DNA of 64,000 bases from Azolla caroliniana (Eukaryota; Polypodiophyta): NCBI GenBank assembly GCA_043228905.1, contig JBHGNT010000018.1:4588001-4652000 (forward strand). Direction: 5' to 3'. Below the pieces are notes generated by a model. That model was given only the letters and a program-made list of their open reading frames with translations, was not told the origin of the DNA and ran no database searches. Shown piece after piece: positions 31,488 to 50,640 of the stretch; within the stretch, counting starts at the first letter, position 1, and the number at the start of each line of letters is the position of its first letter. The position numbers were made by a program, and so were the translations under genes.

Positions 31488-32958
31488 CTAATACATAAAT
31501 TTGTCCTTCAATTTACTACCAATCCAATCAATCAATTGAACATTTGTAACATCAACAGGTCCCAATGGATAACCCAAATGTCGATAAATTGATCCTCGTG
31601 TAATCGCTGACCCTCGCCATCCCAAACACTCTAAATCACTCTCTGTATAAGAACTAAGGCGAGACTTCCTCCAATTTATATACAACCCTGAAGCCAAAGC
31701 AAATTGATCCCAAACTTGCATACTCCTTTCAAGATTTTCTTTTGAGGCTTGTAAAAACATAAAAGAATCATCAGCCAATGCTTGTGCCACCAATTGTCCA
31801 CTAGAACGAAGATGCAAACCCACAATATCACCATTAGCCGCAAGATTTGACAACATTACTAACAAAAGATGTGTAACAATAGCAAATAACAATGGGCTTA
31901 GTGGACATCCTTGCCGCACGAATCTAGTAAGAAACACTTTCGGAGTAACTCCGCCATTAACCATCACACACGAGGTTACATTTTTCCCTAGCAAAAAGAT
32001 AAGTCGACATATACGATGACCAAACCCCATATTATACATCACACCTAAGAGGAAAGACCAATTAACATTATCATAGGCTTTTTCCAAATCTAATTGCACC
32101 ATAACCATTTCTTGATGTGTATGTCGAGCATAATCGGTAGCCATTTGAACATTCAAAACATTATGCAATATATTTCTACTTGTAATAAAACCGTATTCAA
32201 ATGGATGAATAAGTTGAGGTAAGAACTTCTGAAGTCTGTTGGATAATATCTTTGCAAACACTTTGTACAACCCTCCCATCAATGAAATAGGCCTCAATTG
32301 ATGAAATGACTTCGGAGATGGTACCTTTGGTATCAATTTGATTAAGCCCAGAATCCCAACATTGTTCAAACATTTGCATGAATTCACTCTTAAGCATGCC
32401 AACATACTTCTTAAAAACTTCATTTGTAACACCACCCCAACTACGGCTTTTACCATTTTGAAGGTGTAACAATACCTGTTCCACCTCAGTTTCTTCAAAA
32501 TTAACATCCAATTCTTGACAAATATTTGTATACACAACACTCCCAATTACATTATAAAACTCTTGTCATGCTTTCAACACATCCTCATTAATAATAAACT
32601 CTAGCCCAATCAAATTCTTAAAATGAGTAATACATAACTCAATAACCTTGATTGGGTCTACAACAATGTCATCCCCTATCTTAATTTGTACCACATTTGA
32701 ACGAGCATATGGTGGTCTTAATCCTTGAAAAAATGTATGAGATTATGATTGATTATCTATAAATCCCTCCTTTAATTGACGTAGTCTTGTATGTTGATAA
32801 CTTTGATAAGACAAATTCTTAACAATTTCCTGTACTTGAACTTGAACATCCAAAATATCTTCATGCGGATTATTCATCAATAGTACATTGCATCACGTAA
32901 GAATATATGAAAACTTATCAATCAATTTCTCACGTCTTTTAGCATTAGTCATACCATA
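31488..32958 (-). pseudogene. LINE B reverse transcriptase
   Basis: The minus-strand frame from the hAT-like insertion starts MTNAKRREKLIDKFSYIL, has stops near 32740 and 32560, then RT: NKLIPKVPSPKSFHQLRPIS-type opening (LIKLIPKVPSPKSF, RPISLMGGLYKVFAKIL), QLDLEKAYDNVNWSFL, FVRQGCPLSPLLFAI and ALADDSFMFLQAS with the catalytic Asp pair. RT copies element RNA at the nicked target. Palm motifs are intact, but upstream stops and a shift at about 32300-32540 break the polypeptide. Confidence 0.85.
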
Positions 32959-32959
32959 C

Positions 32960-33531
32960 CATAGTTCTAGCCATACGTCCCATTCGTGTCATACTCAAAC
33001 GCCAATATTCGTATCATACTCATACGTGAAAAGGCTCCAAGTATGATTGAAATCCATACGCGGTACATAGATATATTATATATACATATGGTGTATATGG
33101 TGTACATAGTGTGTGTGTGTGTGAGGGGGAGAGAGAGAGAGAGCGTGTGTGGTCTAGAGAGAGAAGCCCTGTTTTGCATGTGTGAGGAGACAGTGATTGA
33201 GTGTATATCTAGACTCTAGAGAGAGAGAGAGAGAGAGAGGAGCTATGGGTTTTGTCTGTGTGAGGGAGTATGTAATATGTATATTAGATATCTAGATTTT
33301 GTAGAGAGAGAAAATCTGTCAGTTCTCGTGTGAGAGAGAGAGAGTGTGTGTGTGTATGTGTGTCAGATGTCACTTCTATTCACAAAATATTATGAATATC
33401 AAAAATTAAAAAAACCAAAAAAAAGTCAAAAAAAAGAAGAAGCCAAACGAATATCGCGTATCATACACGTACGTTTGCAAACGTTCGCGTACGTCCAGTA
33501 AATTGGACGTACGCGAATATTAGGAACTATG
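32960..33531. mobile_element. hAT-like non-autonomous element inside LINE B
   Basis: The 572-bp insertion is flanked by perfect 8-bp duplications TACCATAC (32952-32959 and 33532-33539). Its ends are imperfect inverted repeats: CATAGTTCTAG at the left and, read on the minus strand, CATAGTTCCTAA at the right. The inside has (GT)n and (GA)n microsatellites and near the right end a perfect stem CGTACGTCCA/TGGACGTACG. Removing it plus one duplication restores the LINE B frame (minus-strand GGT CTG TAT GGT ATG ACT). Confidence 0.85.
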
Positions 33532-33604
33532 TACCATACAGACCATGAATATCATTGATGTTTTGTAGTGTTGTATCCCATGCATGCCATCCTTTTGAAA
33601 TAAC

Positions 33605-34435
33605 TTATTTTGATAACATGCCAAAATTTTGTTGCATATAGGCATCAAATAAGGAATGCAATAATAAAGAAGAATTAAACCTCAACGGAACTCGATCAAG
33701 CAATGTTTTGTACATATCTACCCCATGTTTATTGAACTCAAAACATATGGGAAAATGATCTGATGTCACAACCTCTTGCATAATTGACATATTAAGCATC
33801 TCTGGCAAAAAGGACTCATCATACATAACATACATTCTATCTAACCTACTCCATGTTTCCTTATATTGCATAGACTGAAATGTAAACCCAGCCTCATCTT
33901 GATACAACCATTTCCATAGATCCAACTTCAAAACCTCTTATGCCAATTTGTCCCAAACTGCTTGCTTAGGAGAATCCACCAATGAGAATCGTGAAGTAAA
34001 TTGTGAAGCATCAACACACATATTAAAATCACCCATTAACAAACCAACACGACCCACTAATAACCGTGGATACATTGAAGACCATAATTCAATGCGTTGA
34101 TTAGCATTATTGGGTGCATAAATTCCTACCAACCATATCAAATCCTCAAAATACTTGACTTCCATCACCAAAAAATGTTCATATGGATCATTATAGACTA
34201 TATGTGGACAAAACAAATCACGAATAATCATGACAACCCCTCAATAATGATGTGATAACTCTCCTACATAATATACAAAATATCCACGCAAATGTAACAC
34301 AAATCCCACTAAATCACGACACTTATGTTCAACTGCACATAAAACATTCCATTCTTTATCAAATAAAGTTTTCCATAATATATATTTCTTATAAGGAGAA
34401 GATGCCCCTCGTACATTCCATGATATTACTTTCAT
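33605..34435 (-). pseudogene. LINE B endonuclease
   Basis: Three open pieces give the L1 endonuclease in order: ISWNVRGASSPYKKYILWKT (34432 downward), LVGIYAPNNANQR and LMGDFNMCVDAS (34130-34010), then WSRLDRMYV and VTSDHFPICFEF (33850-33740). Residues of the catalytic site (N of the first motif, GDFN, SDH) are kept. Two frame breaks (34240 and 33935) and a TAA at 33605 inactivate it. Confidence 0.8.
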
Positions 34436-35826
34436 TTAACACCTTTAGTAAGAACTTGATCTTTATGAGCAAGTGTATTCATGAATGTACTAACTACTTG
34501 TTCAAGAGTTGCATGAGGATTCGTGTGTACTACACCCCCTCCAACTATATTAGGGTTTTGTTCTGTAGCTCCACGAGAATGAAGTCCTTGATTTAATTGA
34601 GGTCGTACCACCCTTCCTAAATAATCGAATTTTAATTGGTTGAATAATCTCTGATTTCGCACTTATTATGCCAAGGATTTTTCTTAAACCTCTCTTTCAA
34701 TCTCAAATTATCTTTTGGTAATGCCTTACCATTAGTATTTTTTGTGTCCCTTTGTATGGCAACACCCTTCCCTTTTATCTTATGCTTCACTTGATGCCAC
34801 TCTCCATCTTCAACATTTGGGTATTCATTAGTGCATACTCCATTCTCCTCCCCAACACCTCTAACATGACCATGAACTTTAGGATCTCCTCTAACCCATG
34901 AGATGTTCCCTCATCCATGACCATATTAACCATTGAGACAATATCTTTCTCAACATCTTCCTTATTTTTCCTTTTGACATTATTTTGTGGGGATAGTTCA
35001 CCATGAGATTGGCATTCAGCCATAAAATGCCCTAGTTTACCACATTTAAAACAATGTACTGCAAAGGTCTCCCATTGAAGCTTAAAACGAAATCGAGATC
35101 TATCTATACTCAACCATCCTGGAAGTTTACAACTTGTATCCCATAACATGCAAAATCTACATTTGTTCAACGAATTTACATGAGGAGCAACCAAAACTTT
35201 ACCAATTTGAGACATCAACCCTAGTAGTAAATCCCAAAAGAATGAGTTACTACAATTAACAGTCACCCAAATTGGACATTGTTTTAATAAATCTTTATAA
35301 TCCACCATCGGAACACTAATCTTCTATAAAAAAAGATCGGTACCTTTGCCATCAAAGTCGTACAATGTTTTGACGATAAAAAAACCACATCATAGAAACC
35401 TCTTAGACCCACATAGATATCCCCAACATAATTAGGCATTATGAATGAATTCAACCACTACTTAATCCATGATACCAAAGGAAGTTTGCTAGTGAAATAC
35501 AAAATAAGACCACGATCATACAACCAATCAAAAGTTACTAACATAGAGTTGGTCTCCATCACCATCTCTACAACATCCTCCACACAATCTTTAGCATCTT
35601 TCTCATTTTTTTCCATAAAATCGAAAAACAAAGCCTTAACAAAATCACGACTGTCCATATTATAATCATCTCCAATAACATATTTCCCACCAAGAATAGC
35701 AACATATGATGTTTTCTCATGTTCTGTAGAATCGATACACTTTTTCCTCTTATAATTTTCACAACCATCATTACTACCACATCCATCAACAATCATCAAC
35801 TCACTTCTTGTCGTTGTGTCAGTCAT
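34432..35826 (-). pseudogene. LINE B ORF1: DUF4283-type domain and zinc knuckle
   Basis: The likely start is the Met of MTDTTTRSELMIVDG (about 35826). The N-terminal part reads to 35458 and contains VATFDWLYDRGLILYF-like DUF4283 sequence; a break of ~150 bp follows. The second part (35308-34787) has CPIWVTVNC, LLLGLMSQIGKVLVAP and the knuckle CFKCGKLGHFMAEC (about 35030-35070). The last part (34662-34432) is Asn/Gln-rich. Standard plant L1 ORF1; frameshifted twice. Confidence 0.75.
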
Positions 35827-36334
35827 CCTAATAGAGATTGAGAGAACAAACCCGATACGATGACGATTTTGCTTGTAGCTTCTTGTAACGATAACGAAAC
35901 TTAGTGTCCAAATAATCCTTGGAAAGTTCTCTAAACGAGCTTCGCAACAAGCCAAACACCATAAAAAACGGAGTTCTGAGGACAAAGTTACATCAAAAAC
36001 ATGTTTCAACACTATTCTTGGAACATCATCGCTGTTTTTCTTTTTCTCTGACGATCCACTATGTACTATACAAGCTCCCTCCCTCTCTCTCTCTCTCAAC
36101 AATTCTTCCTGTTTCACTCATATATTTAATCATACATCCAATTTAAGAATGTGAGCACTTAAAACGACCATATGAACGCCTAGTTTTAGAGCACACATAA
36201 TAAATTCACAACACCATGCTATTATGAATTGTTCTTTCGACAATAGAAATGCAAAAATACTAAAAGGCAAGATAGATAATACAAGTAGTTGTAAAAAAAC
36301 AATGATTGTGTAATGAGAATGCTTAATGCTCAAT

Positions 36335-36520
36335 ATGAATAGAATAGAATATACATTTTATCACCCATGAGGAAACCAGTTTAAACTTATATGGGACCAA
36401 ATCCACATGCCATCTTGTATGTGACTCCTTCCTAAGGAGATGGATAGATATACAAATAGATAAATAGATTTTATCATCAATCTTTGGAGGTCAAATATGA
36501 CCTATAAAATGCAATACATG
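36335..36520. repeat. Short LINE 3' ends with simple-repeat tails
   Basis: Segments near 36345-36440 and 36465-36515 resemble the 3' untranslated end of the LINE at 38.2 kb (shared GTGACTCCTTCCTAAG-like and GACCTAT-like stretches). Each starts at a short tandem repeat, (GAATA)n or (AATAGAT)n, which would be the tail on the minus strand. They look like severely 5'-truncated insertions. Confidence 0.45.
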
Positions 36521-36688
36521 TGAAAGTTAATAACACATGATATTCAAGAACTTATACTAATGAATGTCACAATCAAGAGTACACAAAGTGACTATGAGAG
36601 AAATTTGTGCAAGAAATGGGTTTGGTTAAGGATGTGTGGAAAGCATAGTCAAATGTGATATAAGTTAGAGCAGTGTATCATAGACATA

Positions 36689-37017
36689 GTTAGAAATCAC
36701 AGTTAACGGTTCAACATTTTTTTATATTTGTTAATTATTTTTTATTTTTAAATTTTTAAAAATAAATTTAAAAATTTGTTTTTAAACAATCTTTTTATTT
36801 TTAGACCTTATTCTTACATTTTAGGAACATCTTAAAAATTATTAAAATTTAAAATATTGAAATATTTTAAATTTCAAACATTTAAAATATTGAAAATATT
36901 TTAAATTAAAATTCTTTTTAAGATGTTCCTAAAATGTGAGAATAAGGTCTAAAAATGAAAAGATTGTTTTAAAAAAATAAAAATTTTAAAAATAAAAAAA
37001 TATACGCAATTTCTAAT
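36689..37017. repeat. Long AT-rich foldback
   Basis: The core arms 36784-36838 and 36916-36969 are inverted copies of each other over about 55 bp with only two mismatches. Weaker pairing extends outward to TTAGAAAT at both ends (about 36690 and 37015), and the loop is itself palindromic (AAATATT/AATATTT runs). This is the form of a foldback MITE or a small-RNA hairpin locus. No coding content. Confidence 0.85.
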
Positions 37018-37286
37018 TTCACAAATTTGAAAATTTAAAAATTAAATTTTGACGTAAGTTGAAAACCGAAACCGAACTACAAAACCACAGTTTTAACGAT
37101 TTGAAAACTTCTTAATGGTTCAGTTTAATGGTTTTGTGGTTCAGTTCGGTTCGCTTCATGTTTTAATATTTTTAAACGGTTTGGTTCCAAACCGGTTCGG
37201 TTTTGACCCTCTCAAACCGAGCCAAACCATTGTCGATTGTTAGTTGAAGACCCAAAACTTATTTAGCATAGTCAACTACTCTCATC

Positions 37287-38112
37287 CATGGTTGTTTACG
37301 TACTCGTATTTAACGTTTAAATACGTATAATACCTCATCATTTGTATAGTACGTATTATACATCAATGTTGTTCAGCCAAATATCAGGTACGTTTGTCCA
37401 ATACGGTATTAAACGTATTTATAAAAAAACAGGTATAATACGTATTTATAAAGGAAATGTAAGTAAAACCCTAACAAAAAGCAAAAGAAAAACAAGATTT
37501 TAGAGAAAAAGAAGCCAAAGGAAGGAAGAACGAAGAATAGAAGAGACGATGATGAAGAAGAAGAAGAAGAAGAAAAAGAAGAAGAAGAAAAAGAAGAAGA
37601 AGAGAGAAAAGAAGACATAAACCTGTCTTGAGTGTGATAATCGTAGAAGATAGAAGAAGAAGAAGAAGAAAATGAAGAAAAGAGAAACCTATCATGAGTG
37701 TGATAATCATAGACGGTTCCTCAATCTATGAAGGCATAAGTGTAAATAATTACAATTTGAAGTAGAACATCGTGATACACACTTAAACTGATTTATAGAA
37801 TAAGGGAATGTCAACATCTATATTACTACAAGTATTTTAGGATTTGAAATGCTCAAATGTCTTATATACATTTTGGGATGTAGAACTATATTGTACATCA
37901 CAAAATTATGCAAACATAGATGTTTTTTATAATATTATAGATATTTTTTAGAAAGCATTTAACGTACTATACGTAAAATACGTATTTTATAAGTATTTAA
38001 CATATAAAGAAAATGTATTTAATGTATTTTTAAATTGGGAGGTACTATACGGGTATTAATACGTTAAATACGTATGGTATCCGTACCGTACCTAACGTAT
38101 CTAACAACCTTG
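37287..38112. mobile_element. 826-bp hAT-like non-autonomous element
   Basis: It is flanked by perfect 8-bp duplications CTCTCATC (37279-37286 and 38113-38120). Ends: CATGGTTGTTTACG at the left and, on the minus strand, CAAGGTTGTTAGATACG at the right. Multiple TACGTATTTAACGT-like subterminal motifs occur at both ends in inverted orientation, as expected for transposase-binding sites. The middle has a (GAA)n-rich tract (37550-37690) that yields a low-complexity Ser ORF on the minus strand; no transposase. Confidence 0.85.
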
Positions 38113-38150
38113 CTCTCATCATTTGTGCACCAAAAGCCTTGTCTCACATG

Positions 38151-38939
38151 AGAGAGAGAGAGAGAGAGAGAGAATTAGAATTAGAATTAGAATTTTATTG
38201 TCCATAAAGAGGCCAATTTTGACCTATGGGACAAGAGTATACATATGTTCTTGATATGTGTCTCCTTCCTAAGAAGGGGTATTCATACATTGAAGCACAA
38301 AGTCTCTATGTATGAATAAAGCATACACATATGAGCTCAACCTTCCCGATGGTGTCGTAAGTATGGCACTTAAGTTATCACTCCCTCTTAGTATGTCAAC
38401 ATATCTTGAACAAATTGCACTATATGTCAAGCATGTGAAGAGCAAGTGGTAGTCATCCTCTACCATGCCTTCATTGCATACTTTGCATGTTTTCAAATTA
38501 GTTACATTTTGATACCATGATGCAACTTCAATACCTAACTTGTAAGATCGACTGCGAAGTAGTGTAAGGGCTCTACGAGCATTACTAATATTGGTAATGA
38601 GATAAGGTTGGATACGATCAATAGGCATTCTTGCTTTATATTGAGACCAACATTGAGGGTTGACATTTGCAATGTAGTATTCTAGCTTTTTCCTCTTAGC
38701 ATCTTCCCACTTCATCCTTAATGATTCCACCAACCTTTCCTCAATCATTACACACTGTATAACATTGCCCGAAAGCTGTAAAAGATCATCCAAACCCCAT
38801 CTTCTAAACCATTTCCTTATGTCAACAACCCAATCGGATGAGAGAATATTACTTTTATGATTCTTTTGTAGCTTACATCCAACATTCCAAGCAAGATGTG
38901 GTAATCGATGATTCGGCATATTGACTTTTGTAATGTATT

Positions 38940-38985
<46 letters not shown>

Positions 38986-39006
38986 ATTATCAACCTCAAC
39001 AATCAA
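38151..39006 (-). pseudogene. LINE ORF2 tail between two (AG)n runs
   Basis: A 245-codon minus-strand frame (39006-38269) contains ILSSDWVVDIRKWFRRWGLD, PQCWSQYKARMPIDRIQPYL, LGIEVASWYQNV and the zinc-binding CKVCNEGMVEDDYHLLFTC. It lacks RT. At the 3' side lies (ATTAGA)n joined to (AG)n (38151-38195), which on the minus strand is a simple-repeat tail. At the 5' side lies (AG)n at 38945-38982, so the Leu/Ser start of the ORF is microsatellite, not protein. This is a 5'-truncated LINE. Confidence 0.7.
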
Positions 39007-39554
39007 ATATGATTATGAAAACACTTGTACATATGACTTTTAAATCTTTTGTGAGTTAGATATATTATGCAATAATTCCATCAAGATTTTATGTCACCAT
39101 GTGATAATTCCCATCCATAGAAAATATTTACTATTGGCGACATACTTATATACGTAGTAAGTGCTTCCATAAACATATGATAATTATCCCAAGGATAGGA
39201 AAGAGGAAAATCTTCTCCTATACTAATATCGTCATCTGGTAAGCATAACTACACTACCTCAAAAAGCACTCCAAATCACGTCGAATTGCCTGAAGAAGTA
39301 ACAAACAACCATATCAATGAGCTCCCTCTTTCTGAAGATCAAGGAATGCTAATTAATGGACAAAAAAGAGTTCAAGAAATCGGATTATATTCCATCAAAA
39401 TAAGAACACTTAAATAGGTTAGATCATATAAGCATTTATGTCTCACTACCCTTGTTTTATCTCTATATCCTGAATCCTTAACGAAACCAAAACACGATAG
39501 AACTCTCGCTTATTGATAATCCCTACTACATTCACCACAATATGGGGTTATAAG

Positions 39555-40370
39555 TGCAATTCTCATTAGTAAAATTCATGAGAATCAAGCCACTTAATAG
39601 CTCAACCACAAGTACCAACCATGAAAATCTTCTCTTTCATCTAGTAAGTCCATATTTGTTGTGTTATGGCTTGATTGAGTAATATATCTTGCTATAAAAA
39701 ATTAAAGACCTATGAACTGTCAATTCCAATTCTCATTAATCAAATTCATGAGAATAGGGCCACTTATATCTCCAAGTACAAGTACAATTACAAACCATGA
39801 AAAACTCCTCTTTTGTCCCATAAGTCATATTTGTTTCACGTCATGCGTTGATTGAGTGGTATATCCTTTCTTATTTAAATTAAAGACCTATAAATTAATT
39901 TTTCAATGATATAACAATTTGGTGCACAAGTCTCAACTCATATGGCTTATTTTTCATCATTACCATTTTGGCCCTTCTTGCACATTGGGAAAATACAATC
40001 ATGTTTGGGCTAATTTCTAAAGCTGAGATAATCATGGCTAAAGAATAACGTTCTTTAATAAATAAACGGAAGATTTCTTCTTCCATGTAGAATTCCAATA
40101 TGTCAAGGCTAATTTCTGCAGCTGAGATAGCTTTGTTCTAAAGAATAACGTATGATACTTTTATGAATACTAAGAAGATTTCTTCTTCCAGATAGAGACT
40201 TGAATGGACAAATGTCATTGTCGTTTACAAACCTCCTACTCAGTAGTAACCGAATGTCTTGGTGATTCCACCGTCACATCGAAAGCTTTAGATAAACCTC
40301 CTATTCGCTATCACCCAAGTGTTTTGGTGATGCAATTACCACATCAAGAAAGGTTAGTGCATATGCACTT
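39555..40370. repeat. Three adjacent local duplications
   Basis: A ~172-bp unit is repeated (39555 and 39727), a ~100-bp unit is repeated (40010 and 40110, sharing AAGATTTCTTCTTCCA), and a ~60-bp unit is repeated (about 40228 and 40293, AAACCTCCTA...TTGGTGAT). They occupy the expected 3' flank of the next gene. No domain seen in 38990-40540. Confidence 0.55.
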
Positions 40371-40539
40371 CATAGACTAAACCTACTGACTAGATTTTAC
40401 ATCGAATTATGGGTTGCCCAGCATAATGTGTAAGACTTGAAACTCAAAAAGGAACTTGATCATATGTTTATTTATTTATGTTCTGAATAAGTTTCTTAAA
40501 ATAATTTTCAAAAACCCAAGAAACATGTGAAATATGCAC

Positions 40540-47947
<7,408 letters not shown>

Positions 47948-48129
47948 GGATCCTCTGTTCTTTCTTCTTTCTTCTGCACATTGTTATTAACCGCAAAAAG
48001 ACTTAATGAACACAAAATGTACAAATGTGGGCTTCTCTTTTCTGATAATTTGCAAAATTAGGCCCCTTCACACTCTCCTTTGTTATATTAATATACATAC
48101 AATATATTTAATACACACAAAATCTAGCC

Positions 48130-49640
48130 TTATAGGGCTCAACTATCACTACCTCTATGTTTTTCCTTAATTCTCCATATGCCTTTCTAGAATATTCCGG
48201 TCACTCTCCTAGATAACCTTACCCAATCGAGTTATGCCCGTTACATTGTAATGTAGGAACACGATCCCCATCTCTGCTTTTGGGTCACCATGTGTGTGTG
48301 TGTGTGTGTGTGAATTCTCCAAAAACACCCATTGTCTTCCTGTCAATTAGCAACGTGACAAAACTTGCCAAATCTGAGAAACGTTAGATAACCTTACCCA
48401 ATCGAGCTATGTCCATTACCAAGTAATGTAGGAATAGAATTCCCATCTCGGATTTTGGGTCGCCCTGTGTGTGAATTCTCCAAAAACACCCTTTGTCTTT
48501 CTGTCAAATATCAACATGACAAAACTTGCCAAATCTGAAGAAATGTTAGATAACCGTAGTCGATCGAGTTATGTCCATTACCATGTAATATAGGAACACG
48601 GTTCCCATCTCTGATTTTGGGACTCCCTGTGTGTGAATTCTCCAAAAACACTCGACGTTGTCTTTGTGTGAAATAACAACATGACAAAACTTGCCAAATC
48701 TGAGAAACGTAACTCCGAAGCTGACTAAGCAATCAAACATAGTATGAAACAATGAGTACTATCTTCCACATGAACGATGCAAAAGAAGCACTTTTACGTC
48801 TTACCAATCTCAGTGGCTTTAGAGTTAATCCCAAAGGCAATCCTCAATCAATGTTCTCCAAATGAAGACTTTTATTTACAAGTGACAAATTAGAATGCAA
48901 CTACGTTTCAAGTTCTATTCCCATTCATAATCAGAGTTACATACCTTCCATGCTTGTTCATCCTTAGATGATAGCCATCGAAGAGGCTCATTGGAGCAAT
49001 GATACAAGAGATTAGTAGTCACTAGTAAAAACAACTACTGGCTACGTAAATATTAATCAACCCACGATTGCTCTTCGGTTTGGAGAGGCAAGGGATCTTG
49101 CATCAATGTTGTACTTTGTAGTTCTTGCTATATAAACTCGTAACTAAGCAAGACATGTAAATATTGGTGCACTTCAACAATTTCCAAACTTCATTGAGAT
49201 CGAACCTCAAACATATCCCACCTCTTTGACCACCAAACAAAACAAGTGATAAAACAATGAGCACAATCTCTCCTTTCCAATCCAACATAATAACCGAGAA
49301 GACGCAATAACTCTTTTTGCAAAGCATTACAATGTTCTTTACTAGAGGGCATGCCATGAGACAACCAAGTGTGGAAAACATGAAGAATGAGGGATTTTAA
49401 GTGGAATACTTTTATTTGTAATTGCCAGCGCTGCCTTAATCGTTGTCCTCTGTGTCATACCCGCGTTCTCAATGAAGTATTTGACAATAGATATCCATGA
49501 TGAACACATGTCTTCCAATGATAAAAATCTATGAGCCATCATATGCATAGATGAGTTTAAATTATTGTAGCTTCCCACATCGCTTAAGGGTTGTTAGATG
49601 GTTCCATGCAACCAATGTTTTTCCCAACTTATCCCTCTTT
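48130..49640 (-). pseudogene. LINE B-related ORF2 fragment upstream of the CH-domain gene
   Basis: Minus-strand pieces match LINE B in order: MMAHRFLSLEDMCSSWISIV and SIPLKIPHS (49578-49342), then the zinc-binding CFFCIVHVEDSTHCFILC (about 48790), then a segment present three times. It lies within 200 bp upstream of the host gene's first exon, so it may shape that promoter region. Confidence 0.65.
48212..48710. repeat. Threefold tandem repeat of ~165 bp inside the LINE fragment
   Basis: Copies begin near 48212, 48388 and 48548, each AGATAACC...GAGTTATG...GTGTGAATTCTCCAAAAACAC...GACAAAACTTGCCAAATCTG. The first includes a (GT)n run. Copies differ by roughly 10%, so the event is older than the LINE B duplication at 30.6 kb. 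Confidence 0.8.
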
Positions 49641-49795
49641 ATCCGCAACACATATCAAAGAGGTTGCAAAATGGAATGTGAATTCTTCTTTGTTCATGGT
49701 AGCAATTATAATTTACAAATAATACAATATTATGGGTTCCATAATACATTATACAATTTTGATGCATGCATGAAATGACCAAGATTGTGACGTCC

Positions 49796-50304
49796 AACAG
49801 AATAACTTATTCCTTAATTTGGCAATTGTAAAAGTTAATATGCGGAAGCTTAGATAAACTAGCTCAGGCGAATAACGACAGTAAAACAGAAATGAAGGTT
49901 TAATGGAAGCTTAAGAATACATAGTACATGGGAGAGACAGAGAGAACAGAACAACATAAACTCAATTCAAAATAATAACACTCTGTATCTACAAATGTCC
50001 TACAGAACACTTTTTATACAAGCCCTTAAAAGGACTGACAAAAGTACTGACAAGTACTTCAATGCTTAAACGAGCAACTGGCACTAACTCCAAGGACTAT
50101 GCTTACTCACTAGGCTTGGACCGTAGCGGCCCTCCAACGGCCTACCGGTTCTCACTATTCCCGAGTACGATCTAATTCTCCGATCCGGCTCTAGGTTCCG
50201 GATACCGATATATCCGAACACCTATCTGGTTCTCCGTTCTGGATACCGATGTGGCTCAGGCTTATTCAACCGATCCGGATCCAGTTGAGCTTGCTCGCTC
50301 AACA
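49796..50304 (-). repeat. Copia-type LTR, minus orientation
   Basis: Read on the minus strand it starts TGTTGAGCGAGCAAGC at 50304 and ends ...GACGTCACA at 49796. Directly before its start is a polypurine tract, GAGCTTGAGGGGGAG (50305-50319), so this is a 3' LTR. The same tract-LTR join (GAGCTTGAGGGGGCG, TGTTGAGAATC) occurs in the Copia element at 57.7 kb. The other LTR of this copy is not in the window. Confidence 0.7.
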
Positions 50305-50640
50305 CTCCCCCTCAAGCTCAACTTGAGGTCAAATCGCTATGTGTGTCCATCGGTCCTCTCCTCCGGCTCCTCATGGCGTCTTCCCGCCTTGCTTGTGCTC
50401 CTTGACCCATCCAGTTAAGCTTTCCACGACCCGTCCAGTCCCGCATGCCTCGACCTTCTCGGTCAGCTTGTCTGCTCATAAAGCCCATCTTGGCTCCTTC
50501 GTTGTTGCGACTTCGGCGCTTCTCGACCCGTCGGTTCCTCCGTGGTGGTGTCGACTTCCGGTGCCTCCTCGTGGGGAGAGAGACCCGTCGGTTCCTCCGT
50601 GGTGGTGTCGACTTCCGGTGCCTCCTCGTGGGGAGAGAGA
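50305..50640 (-). mobile_element. 3' internal remnant of the minus-strand Copia with a 57-bp duplication
   Basis: The sequence next to the polypurine tract holds two identical 57-bp units (50525-50581 and 50582-50638). At about 50640 it meets gag sequence in the opposite orientation, so a rearrangement or nested insertion has joined the two. Confidence 0.6.

Larger units (their letters stand above)
29690..36117 (-). mobile_element. L1-type LINE B, near full length
   Basis: Minus-strand order: 5' leader with (GA)n (about 36117-35830), ORF1 (35826-34432), endonuclease (34435-33605), a foreign 572-bp hAT-like insertion (32960-33531), RT (about 32950-31488), RT C-terminus with a duplicated segment (31451-30570), zinc-binding domain and C-terminus (30601-29761). 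It is less decayed than LINE A: long frames survive, but shifts and stops occur in every domain. Confidence 0.8.

Noticed and set aside
37409-37710. Ser- and Leu-rich ORFs on the minus strand
   Set aside because: Translation of a (GAA)n-rich low-complexity tract within the hAT-like element.
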